DNA of 5,632 nucleotides from Pseudomonadota bacterium (GTDB taxonomy: Bacteria; Pseudomonadota; Alphaproteobacteria; Rhizobiales; Beijerinckiaceae), in the NCBI GenBank assembly GCA_023422485.1, contig JAGTAM010000675.1:1-5632 (forward strand), given 5' to 3'. How positions within the stretch are numbered: the first letter of the stretch is position 1; each line of letters starts with the position of its first letter. Both the position numbers and the translations under genes were made by a program. The notes under the pieces are model-generated. The model was not told the DNA's origin and did no database searches. It saw nothing but the letters and a program-made list of their open reading frames with translations. Shown here piece after piece: positions 1 through 5,404 of this stretch.

Positions 1-731
1 TGATGCATATCGACACCACCTGGAAGTTCCGCGAGATGATCGCCTTCCGCGATCGGCGCGCCCAGGAACTCGGGCTCGAACTGATCGTGCACACGAACCA
101 GGACGGGCTCGCCAAGGGCATCGGCCCAGTCAGCCACGGCTCCGAGGTGCATACCGACGTGATGAAGACGCAGGCCCTGCGGCAGGCGCTCGACAAGTAC
201 AAGTACGACGTGGCTTTCGGCGGCGCCCGCCGCGACGAGGAGGCGAGCCGGGCCAAGGAGCGCATCGTCAGCTTGCGCAACGCACAGCACCGCTGGGACC
301 CGAAGCGCCAGCGTGCCGAGCCGTGGCACCTCTACAATTTCAAGAAGCGGCGCGGCGAGTCCTTCCGCGTGTTCCCGCTCTCGAACTGGACCGAACTCGA
401 TATCTGGCTCTACATCGAGCAGGAAAACATTCCGATCGTTCCGCTCTATTTCGCCGCCGAGCGTCCGGTGGTGGAGCGCGACGGCCAGCTCATCATGGTC
501 GATGACGACCGCTTTCCGCTGGAGCCGGGCGAGACCCCGCAACAGCGTCAGGTCCGGTTCCGCACGCTCGGCTGCTACCCGCTGACCGGCGCGGTCGAGA
601 GCCCGGCCGCGACCCTGCCGGAGATCATCGGCGAGACGCTGGCCGCCCGCACCTCGGAACGCCAGGGCCGGGTCATCGACAAGGACGGCGCCGGCGCCAT
701 GGAGCGCAAGAAGCAGGAGGGCTACTTCTGA
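1..731 (+). CDS. cysD: CysD, sulfate adenylyltransferase subunit 2 (5' end missing)
   Basis: Catalytic small subunit of ATP sulfurylase, which makes adenosine 5'-phosphosulfate (APS) and pyrophosphate from ATP and sulfate in the cytoplasm, with CysN. The visible part aligns throughout with my memory of E. coli CysD (302 residues). Its first visible residue matches about residue 61 there, so roughly 60 N-terminal residues lie before the window. The ATG at 3-5 is therefore probably an internal Met, not the start, and the ATP-binding PP-loop (the SxGKDS region) is not visible. Counting from that Met, family motifs are GGARRDEE at 73-80 followed by SRAKER, then RVFPLSNWTE, TLGCYPLTGAVES, and a C-terminus with TSERQGRVID and a final GYF, all typical of CysD. 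The stop codon (729-731) shares its last base with the ATG of cysN, so the two are translationally coupled in one operon. Nothing looks damaged. Identification is firm. Confidence 0.96.
   Translation, partial: MHIDTTWKFREMIAFRDRRAQELGLELIVHTNQDGLAKGIGPVSHGSEVHTDVMKTQALRQALDKYKYDVAFGGARRDEEASRAKERIVSLRNAQHRWDPKRQRAEPWHLYNFKKRRGESFRVFPLSNWTELDIWLYIEQENIPIVPLYFAAERPVVERDGQLIMVDDDRFPLEPGETPQQRQVRFRTLGCYPLTGAVESPAATLPEIIGETLAARTSERQGRVIDKDGAGAMERKKQEGYF
715..720 (+). promoter_or_regulatory. Ribosome binding site of cysN
   Basis: A perfect AGGAGG lies inside the last codons of cysD, 10 bases before the ATG at 731. It supports that ATG as the cysN start and shows that cysN can recruit ribosomes itself as well as through the TGATG stop/start overlap. 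Confidence 0.75.
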
Positions 732-2137
732 TGACGATCCATCAGTCTCCGGAAGCGTTCGGCTACGACGCCTTCCTGCGCAAGCATCAGTCGAAGGAAG
801 TGCTGCGCTTCATCACCTGCGGCTCGGTGGATGACGGCAAGTCGACCCTGATCGGCCGGCTCCTGCACGACACCAAGCAGATCTTCGACGATCAGGTGAC
901 GGCGCTGCAGCGCGATTCGCGCAAGCACGGCACGCAGGGCGGCGAGGTCGATCTCGCGCTGCTGGTGGACGGCCTCCAGGCCGAGCGCGAGCAGGGCATC
1001 ACCATCGACGTCGCCTACCGCTTCTTCTCGACCGACCGGCGCTCGTTCATCGTCGCCGACACGCCCGGCCACGAGCAGTACACCCGCAACATGGCCACCG
1101 GCGCCTCCACCGCCGACGTCGCCGTGATCCTGGTCGATGCCCGCCACGGCCTGACCCGCCAGACCCGGCGCCACGCGCTGCTGGTCTCGCTGCTCGGCAT
1201 CCACCGGGTGGCGCTCGCCATCAACAAGATGGATCTGGTCGGCTGGTCGCAGGACAAGTTCGAGGCGATCCTCTCCGGTTTCCAGGCCTTCGCCGCGCCG
1301 CTGAACTTTTCCGAGGTGCGAGCGATCCCGCTCTCGGCCAAGAACGGCGACAACGTCGTCCTGCCGGGCACCGCTGCGACTTGGTACGACGGCGTTCCGC
1401 TGCTGCGCTACCTCGAAGAGGTGCCGGTGAAGTCGGAAGAAGGCGCCGCCGCCTTCCGCATGCCGGTGCAGTGGGTGAACCGCCCGAACTCGGATTTCCG
1501 CGGGTTTTCCGGCCTGATCGCCTCGGGCTCGGTGGCGCCGGGCGATGCCGTCACCGTCGCGCCGTCGGGAAAGACCTCGACGATCGCCCGCATCTTCACC
1601 GCCGACGGCGATCTGGAGCGGGCGGGCGAGGGCCAGTCGGTCACGCTGGTGCTGGCCGACGAGGTCGACGCCTCGCGCGGCGCGGTGATCGCCACCTCGG
1701 ACGCGCCCCTGACGCTCACCGACAGCCTCGACGTGCGCCTGTTCTGGGCCGCCGAGTCCGATCTCGTTCCCGGCGCCAACCTGTGGGCGAAGGTCGGCAC
1801 GCAGACGGTCAACGCCGTGGTGAAGGCGGTGCATCGCCGGATCGATCCGGAGACCGGACAGGCGGGCCCGGCGGACAAGCTCGCGGTCAACGATATCGGC
1901 GACGTGACCCTGACCCTCGACCGGCAGATCGCCGTCGATCCCTATGTCGAGAACCGCGACACCGGCAGCCTGATCCTGATCGACCGCGAGACGACGGACA
2001 CGGCCGCGCTCGGCCTCGTCCAGACGGTCGTGGCTTCGGCGAAGGCGGCCTCACCGGCCGCAAACCCGACGGCGTCGCAGGAACCCGCCCGCAGCGGCGG
2101 TCTCCTCGCCGGTCTCAAGCGGTTGTTCGGCGGCTGA
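731..2137 (+). CDS. cysN: CysN, sulfate adenylyltransferase subunit 1 (GTPase)
   Basis: Large, GTP-hydrolysing subunit of ATP sulfurylase; in this family GTP hydrolysis drives the unfavourable formation of APS by CysD. The 468 residues are close to the usual 470-480 of stand-alone CysN. The GTPase domain has all its motifs: P-loop GSVDDGKS at 31-38, GITID at 89-93, DTPGH at 110-114, NKMD at 165-168 and SAK at 202-204. Elongation-factor-like beta-barrel domains follow (about 240-430), with typical segments such as QWVNRPNSDFRGFSG. There is no C-terminal APS kinase (CysC) domain, so this is not the bifunctional CysNC/NodQ form; APS kinase or APS reductase must be encoded elsewhere. The last 35 or so residues are an Ala/Pro/Ser linker ending in a short Leu/Gly/Lys/Arg segment (GGLLAGLKRLFGG), which I do not recognise as part of the family core. 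The start is fixed by the TGATG overlap with cysD and the AGGAGG at 715-720. Confidence 0.97.
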   Translation: MTIHQSPEAFGYDAFLRKHQSKEVLRFITCGSVDDGKSTLIGRLLHDTKQIFDDQVTALQRDSRKHGTQGGEVDLALLVDGLQAEREQGITIDVAYRFFSTDRRSFIVADTPGHEQYTRNMATGASTADVAVILVDARHGLTRQTRRHALLVSLLGIHRVALAINKMDLVGWSQDKFEAILSGFQAFAAPLNFSEVRAIPLSAKNGDNVVLPGTAATWYDGVPLLRYLEEVPVKSEEGAAAFRMPVQWVNRPNSDFRGFSGLIASGSVAPGDAVTVAPSGKTSTIARIFTADGDLERAGEGQSVTLVLADEVDASRGAVIATSDAPLTLTDSLDVRLFWAAESDLVPGANLWAKVGTQTVNAVVKAVHRRIDPETGQAGPADKLAVNDIGDVTLTLDRQIAVDPYVENRDTGSLILIDRETTDTAALGLVQTVVASAKAASPAANPTASQEPARSGGLLAGLKRLFGG

Positions 2138-2144
2138 ATGAAAT

Positions 2145-2204
2145 CCCCTTCCCTCTCCCCGCTGCGGGAGAGGGTGGCCCCCGAAGGCGGTCGGGTGAAG
2201 GGCC
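2145..2204. repeat. GC-rich palindromic intergenic repeat, possibly multi-armed
   Basis: Starting 8 bases after the cysN stop, three nested or adjacent perfect dyads can form at once. The outer stem is 2146-2151 with 2197-2202 (CCCTTC/GAAGGG). The inner hairpin is 2152-2159 with 2166-2173 (CCTCTCCC/GGGAGAGG). A short arm is 2181-2184 with 2191-2194 (CCGA/TCGG). The CCCTCTCCC...GGGAGAGGG core resembles dispersed intergenic palindromes found in many GC-rich proteobacteria. That it is a multi-copy element in this genome is inference, since only one full copy is in the window. A second, partial copy of the left arm (CCTCTCCCC) lies exactly 80 bases downstream at 2232-2240. Confidence 0.65.
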
Positions 2205-2217
2205 AGCTCAGGTTTTT
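2176..2217 (+). terminator. Possible weak terminator after cysDN
   Basis: The dyad GGCCC/GGGCC (2176-2180 with 2200-2204) encloses the CCGA/TCGG arm and is followed 8 bases later by TTTTT at 2213-2217. The U-run is short and not directly next to the stem, so this is a poor match to a classical intrinsic terminator. It is listed because it is the only T-run after a stem downstream of the operon. The stem cannot form together with the outer arm of the repeat that overlaps it. Confidence 0.25.
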
Positions 2218-2240
2218 CCGGAGATAACGCTCCTCTCCCC

Positions 2241-2276
2241 CGCCCAAGTCAGGCTCGCCCGACTTGGGCGAGTCCT
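2241..2276. repeat. Two overlapping, mutually exclusive inverted repeats
   Basis: A perfect 10-bp dyad, CGCCCAAGTC (2241-2250) with GACTTGGGCG (2261-2270), has a 10-base loop. The loop and right arm also form a second hairpin, 2251-2260 (AGGCTCGCCC) with 2266-2276. It is 10 bp with a single unpaired T at 2273, and its loop is GACTT. The two share 2251-2270 and cannot form together. A further dyad, TCGGGC AA GCCCGA, follows at 2285-2298. There is no T-run after either stem, so neither is a classical intrinsic terminator. Likely alternatives are a stabilising 3' hairpin, a dispersed palindromic repeat, or a processing/attenuation structure. Confidence 0.6.
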
Positions 2277-2316
2277 CGCGGATCTCGGGCAAGCCCGACG
2301 TCTGTTGGGGAACGGT

Positions 2317-2345
2317 TTGGCGTTGGCGCGCCGCCCCGCTAGTAA
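2317..2345 (+). promoter_or_regulatory. Weak promoter candidate for the AlgX-like gene
   Basis: TTGGCG (2317-2322), a 17-base spacer, then TAGTAA (2340-2345) gives 4/6 and 3/6 matches to the sigma-70 consensus. Transcription would begin near 2352, the A of the ATG, which would explain the lack of a Shine-Dalgarno sequence there. The match is weak and could be chance. Confidence 0.2.
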
Positions 2346-2351
2346 AACGCG

Positions 2352-3392
2352 ATGACCTCCGCCCCCGATCCGGCCGCCGACGTATACGAGGGCCGGGACG
2401 GCTGGCTGTTCCTGATTCGCGGCAACAACCAGGTGCTGCAGCAATACGGCCGGCCGGGCGTCGCGCGGGGGACGCTGTGGCGCTGGCGGCAGATCATCGA
2501 GACCCGCGTGCGGCGCTGCGCCGGCCTCGGCGCGACCTATCTCCACGCGCTCGCCCCGGAAAAGCTCACCGTCTATCCGGAATGGGCCGAGGGGCTCGCC
2601 TTCGACCCCGCCCGCGCTCCGTCGCTCCGGCTCGCCCGCTGGCTCACCGCCTCGCCGGGCGCCCGCGCCTGGGTCGATCTCACCGGAGCCTTCCGGGCGG
2701 CGAAGGATGGCCCGCCGCTCTATCTGCGTACCGACACCCACTGGACCTTCGACGGCTGCGCGCTGGCCTACCGGACGATCCTGTCGCGGATGGGCGTGCC
2801 GCCGCGCGAGGACATCGAGGCCCGGCGCGAGCGCACCGCCCTCCCCTTCTCGGGCGATCTCGGCCGCAAGTTCGTGCCCCACCGCACGGAGTTTGCGGAG
2901 AGTAGCGTGTTCGCGGGCGCGGCTCGGCGCATCCACGCCAACGATCTCCTGCAGGAGATGGAGGCGCTCGGCCGCGGGGGCGACGCTCATCTCGGCACCC
3001 ACGCGGTGTTCCGCAACGACGACCCGACGGCCGATCCGCGCCGGCTCGTGATCTTCGGCGATTCCTACGCGCAGCACACCGCCCACAGCCCGATCGCGAC
3101 GCTGACGGCACTCTTCGCCGACACGTTCCGAGAGGTGCATTTCCTGTGGTCGACGGGGATCGACTGGCGCTACCTCGAACAGGTGCGGCCCGATTTCGTG
3201 CTGGGCGAGATGGCCGAGCGATTTGTGATCGACGTCCCGCCCGCGAACATCCGCATCGAGCGGCTCGCGGAACTCGCCCGCGAGCGGAAACTCATGGGTG
3301 AGATCACGGGAGCGGATTGGCCGTCACCCGCGCCGCTTCCGCCTGACGCGCCCGCATCCGCGCCTGAAGCCGCTGGCGCCGCGCCGCGATGA
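2352..3392 (+). CDS. AlgX/AlgJ-like SGNH hydrolase-type protein
   Basis: A 346-residue protein with the hallmarks of the AlgX/AlgJ SGNH-like acetyltransferase group. Near the N-terminus is YEGRDGWLFL (12-21), then YLRTDTHWTFDG (124-135) with the catalytic-type Asp128 and His130, and IFGDSYAQH (234-242) with the nucleophile-type Ser238. PDFVLGEMAERFV (280-292) matches the conserved block that closes the fold. Known relatives O-acetylate alginate or other exopolysaccharides in the periplasm; the substrate here is unknown. Unlike AlgX and AlgJ, no signal peptide or membrane anchor is visible. An in-frame TAG at 2340-2342 stops the frame 9 bases before the ATG, so a longer N-terminus would need a sequence error. 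No Shine-Dalgarno is seen. No MBOAT acyltransferase or polysaccharide gene is in the window. The last 30 residues are Pro/Ala-rich and lie in the 89-bp overlap with the convergent YihY-family gene. The family call is good; substrate and location are open. Confidence 0.82.
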   Translation: MTSAPDPAADVYEGRDGWLFLIRGNNQVLQQYGRPGVARGTLWRWRQIIETRVRRCAGLGATYLHALAPEKLTVYPEWAEGLAFDPARAPSLRLARWLTASPGARAWVDLTGAFRAAKDGPPLYLRTDTHWTFDGCALAYRTILSRMGVPPREDIEARRERTALPFSGDLGRKFVPHRTEFAESSVFAGAARRIHANDLLQEMEALGRGGDAHLGTHAVFRNDDPTADPRRLVIFGDSYAQHTAHSPIATLTALFADTFREVHFLWSTGIDWRYLEQVRPDFVLGEMAERFVIDVPPANIRIERLAELARERKLMGEITGADWPSPAPLPPDAPASAPEAAGAAPR

Positions 3393-4206
3393 CGGTTCCG
3401 TTGATCTCGCCGCCGAACAGGAACATCGCCGCGAGCCAGTAGAGGAACACGAGGAAGATCATCGCGGTGGCCAGACCTCCGTAGGTCGAGGCGTAGGCGT
3501 TCGAGAACCGGTCGAGATAGTAGCCGAAGCCGAGGCCGGCGAGGAACCACAGGCCGAGCGTCACGGCGATGCCAGGCATCACCGACAGCACCGGCCGGCG
3601 CCCGGCGGCCACGAATTTGTGAGCGATCACCAGCACCAGCGCGATCAGGAACGCCGTGACGCCGATGCGGCCGATGGCGACCGTGAGCCCCAGCGGTTCG
3701 AGCCCCGGCGCCACGAAGACGAGCTGGCGCCAGATCAGCGGCCCGAGCACCACGAGGAGCGCGAAGGCCAGCATGGCGAAGGCGCCGCAGACGACGTAGC
3801 CGATCGATTCGAGCCGGGTGAGCCACCACGGCCGCATCTCGCGGATGCCGTAGGCGCGATTGAGTCCGACCCTGAGCGACTCGACGCCGGAGGACGAGAA
3901 GTAGAGCGCCAGCAGCGCGCCGAGCGTCAGAACCCCGCCGCGCTGCTCGGTGAGCAGCCGATGCACCTCGCCGACGATGGGCTTGGCCACCTCGCGCGGC
4001 ACCGCGTCGAAGATGAGCGTGCCGGCCTCGTCGGCCAGCGACTTGGTGCCGATCAGGCCTGCGAGCGCCGCGAGCAAAATCAGGAACGGGAACAGCGAGG
4101 TCAGCATCGACAGCGCGATGTGGCTCGCGATCGCCCAGCCGTCATGGGCGACGAAGCGCTGCGCGGCCAGCCCCGTCACGTCGAGGATCTTTTTGAGGCG
4201 GCTCAA
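3304..4206 (-). CDS. YihY/BrkB-family integral membrane protein
   Basis: A 300-residue inner-membrane protein with about six hydrophobic segments, near residues 29-53, 91-108, 133-158, 181-200, 206-230 and 243-268, matching the 280-300 residue YihY/BrkB family. Family features include the first-helix region ASHIALSMLTSLFPFLILL, the SSSGVESLRVGLNRAYG segment after helix 2, and the strongly conserved end TYGGLATAMIFLVFLYWL followed by GGEING. The molecular function is unresolved. Old 'ribonuclease BN' labels on E. coli YihY are a misannotation, and Bordetella BrkB was linked to serum resistance. The start is TTG (4206-4204): no ATG or GTG lies between it and an in-frame stop at 4278-4276. A GTG at residue 10 is the main alternative, and neither has a clear Shine-Dalgarno. 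The C-terminus is basic and hydrophilic (RRQRLQARMRARQAE) and lies in the overlap with the AlgX-like gene. It is divergent from the transporter gene upstream. Confidence 0.9.
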   Translation of the reverse strand: MSRLKKILDVTGLAAQRFVAHDGWAIASHIALSMLTSLFPFLILLAALAGLIGTKSLADEAGTLIFDAVPREVAKPIVGEVHRLLTEQRGGVLTLGALLALYFSSSGVESLRVGLNRAYGIREMRPWWLTRLESIGYVVCGAFAMLAFALLVVLGPLIWRQLVFVAPGLEPLGLTVAIGRIGVTAFLIALVLVIAHKFVAAGRRPVLSVMPGIAVTLGLWFLAGLGFGYYLDRFSNAYASTYGGLATAMIFLVFLYWLAAMFLFGGEINGTVIAARRQRLQARMRARQAEAARVTANPLP

Positions 4207-4397
4207 GGGGCTGGACCGGCGTCTTCTGGCTGAGTCGAGTCGGGCCGCTCCATACGGGCCATCGGAAGCGGCGCGTCAATCTCGGCCGATCTCGCTCGGC
4301 GATCCCACTCAGGCAGCCTCGGGTGCGGGCCGAGCATGGCCGCCCTCAGGTTTTCCCGATTGCCATCCGGTCCCCCGCGTGCTGCCTGCCGGGCGCC

Positions 4398-5288
4398 ATG
4401 TCGAGCGTTCTCTCCGGCCTGATCCCGGCCGCCTTCGTGCTGATCTGGGCGAGCGGCTTCGTCGCCGCGCGCTACGTGGCGCCTTATGCCGAGCCGCTGG
4501 CCTTCGTCGCCCTGCGGCTGGCCCTGGTCGCGCTCGTTCTGGCGGGAATCGCGCTGGCCTTGCGCGCCCGCTGGCCGCGAACGCCCTCAGGCTGGCGCGA
4601 CGGCATGGTCGCGGGCGTGCTGATGCAGGGCATCTACGTGGCCGGAGTGTTCTGGTCGGTGCATCGCGGCCTGCCCGCCGGCATTGCGGCGCTGGTGGGC
4701 AGCCTTCAGCCGCTCCTGACGGCGGCCGTGTCGCAGCCGCTGCTGGGCGAACGGGTCGAGCCGCGGCGCTGGGCCGGCATCGGCCTCGGCTTTCTCGGGG
4801 CGGGGCTGGTGCTCGCGCCGAAGCTCGGAGCGGTCGATGCCGCCGGCATTCCGCCGCTCGCGCTCGCGGTCTCGTTGACCGCCATGGTGGCGATGACGGC
4901 CGGCACACTGTGGCAGAAGCGCAAGGGCGCCGGCGGTGATCTCGTCACCAATGCCTGCCTGCAATTCATCGGCGGCACCGCCTTCGCCGTCCCACTCGCT
5001 CTCGCCGCCGGCGAGACCCATCTGAGCCCGAGCCTGCCGCTCGGCCTCGGCATGGCGTGGTCGGTCCTCGTCAACTCGGTCGGCGGCATCCTGCTTCTGC
5101 TGGCGCTGATCCGGCGCGGCGCGGTGGCCGGCGTCGCCTCGCTGCTCTTCCTCGTGCCGCCGGTCTCGGCGGTGATCGCCTACCTCTTGTTCGGCGAGAC
5201 GCTGACCCCGGTGCAGATCGCCGGCATGGTGGTGGCGGCGGCCGGAGTCGGCTTGGCGAGCAGACCTCAGACGCGCGCAACACGGTGA
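4398..5288 (+). CDS. EamA/DMT-family transporter
   Basis: A 296-residue inner-membrane permease of the drug/metabolite transporter superfamily, with about ten hydrophobic segments (near 5-25, 33-56, 69-89, 93-115, 126-141, 151-171, 183-203, 216-236, 242-264 and 270-287). It has the usual internal duplication of two EamA units. Each ends in the typical pattern: PLLTAAVSQPLLGERVEPRR before helix 5, and LFLVPPVSAVIAYLLFGETL before helix 10. The N-terminal IWASGFVAARY is also typical. Members export amino acids, metabolites or toxic compounds; the substrate cannot be told from sequence here. The frame is open back to a GTG at 4323, but the 25 extra residues are polar and Cys/Pro-containing, unlike the family. 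The ATG at 4398, directly before the first helix, is therefore preferred. No strong Shine-Dalgarno is seen. It is divergent from the YihY-family gene across 191 bp, in which only short dyads are visible (e.g. GCCGA/TCGGC around 4285-4300). Confidence 0.9.
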   Translation: MSSVLSGLIPAAFVLIWASGFVAARYVAPYAEPLAFVALRLALVALVLAGIALALRARWPRTPSGWRDGMVAGVLMQGIYVAGVFWSVHRGLPAGIAALVGSLQPLLTAAVSQPLLGERVEPRRWAGIGLGFLGAGLVLAPKLGAVDAAGIPPLALAVSLTAMVAMTAGTLWQKRKGAGGDLVTNACLQFIGGTAFAVPLALAAGETHLSPSLPLGLGMAWSVLVNSVGGILLLLALIRRGAVAGVASLLFLVPPVSAVIAYLLFGETLTPVQIAGMVVAAAGVGLASRPQTRATR

Positions 5289-5404
5289 ACTGTATGATGA
5301 ATTCAGCCTAAAGACGGGGGATGCGGCGATGAGAAACCACTATTGTGCCGGCGATCCGACCTATAAAGGAAGCATCGAACCGCTTTCATAGAAGAGAGTC
5401 CCAC
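5289..5404 (+). promoter_or_regulatory. Probable promoter/leader region of the acyl-CoA dehydrogenase-like gene
   Basis: These 116 bases contain 58 G+C (50%), far below the flanking genes, as expected of a promoter region in a GC-rich genome. TATAAA occurs at 5362-5367, about 38 bases before the ATG. TTGTGC at 5343-5348 is only 13 bases upstream of it, too close for a standard -35, so I cannot name a firm pair. TGAATTCA at 5298-5305 is a perfect 8-bp palindrome. There is no clear terminator hairpin for the upstream transporter gene. Confidence 0.4.
5392..5398 (+). promoter_or_regulatory. Weak ribosome binding site for the last gene
   Basis: The purine-rich AAGAGAG lies 6 bases before the ATG at 5405. 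It is a partial Shine-Dalgarno match at correct spacing and supports that start codon. Confidence 0.45.

Noticed and set aside
722..1834. 370-codon minus-strand open frame opposite cysN
   Set aside because: Its translation is rich in Arg, Gly, His and Asp with no recognisable domain, and it is fully antisense to a gene with complete GTPase motifs. Long antisense frames are expected at this G+C.
2145..2300. CRISPR array or attachment site in the palindromic spacer
   Set aside because: There are no regularly spaced direct repeats of suitable length, and no integrase, tRNA or cas gene nearby. The structure is inverted repeats only.
1381..2355. 324-codon plus-strand frame running from inside cysN through the intergenic spacer
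   Set aside because: Arg/Gly-rich out-of-frame shadow of cysN that continues through the palindromic spacer by chance; no motif or start signal.
2208..3140. 310-codon minus-strand frame opposite the AlgX-like gene
   Set aside because: No domain is recognisable, composition is typical of GC-rich antisense, and the opposite strand carries conserved catalytic motifs.
3298..4233. 311-codon plus-strand open frame opposite the YihY-family gene
   Set aside because: The product is Arg/Glu/His/Gln-rich low complexity, which is what the complement of a hydrophobic membrane gene gives. The minus strand has clear family motifs.
4323..4397. 25-residue N-terminal extension of the transporter starting at GTG 4323
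   Set aside because: The added residues are polar with Cys and Pro and do not fit the family N-terminus. The ATG at 4398 sits directly before the first membrane segment.
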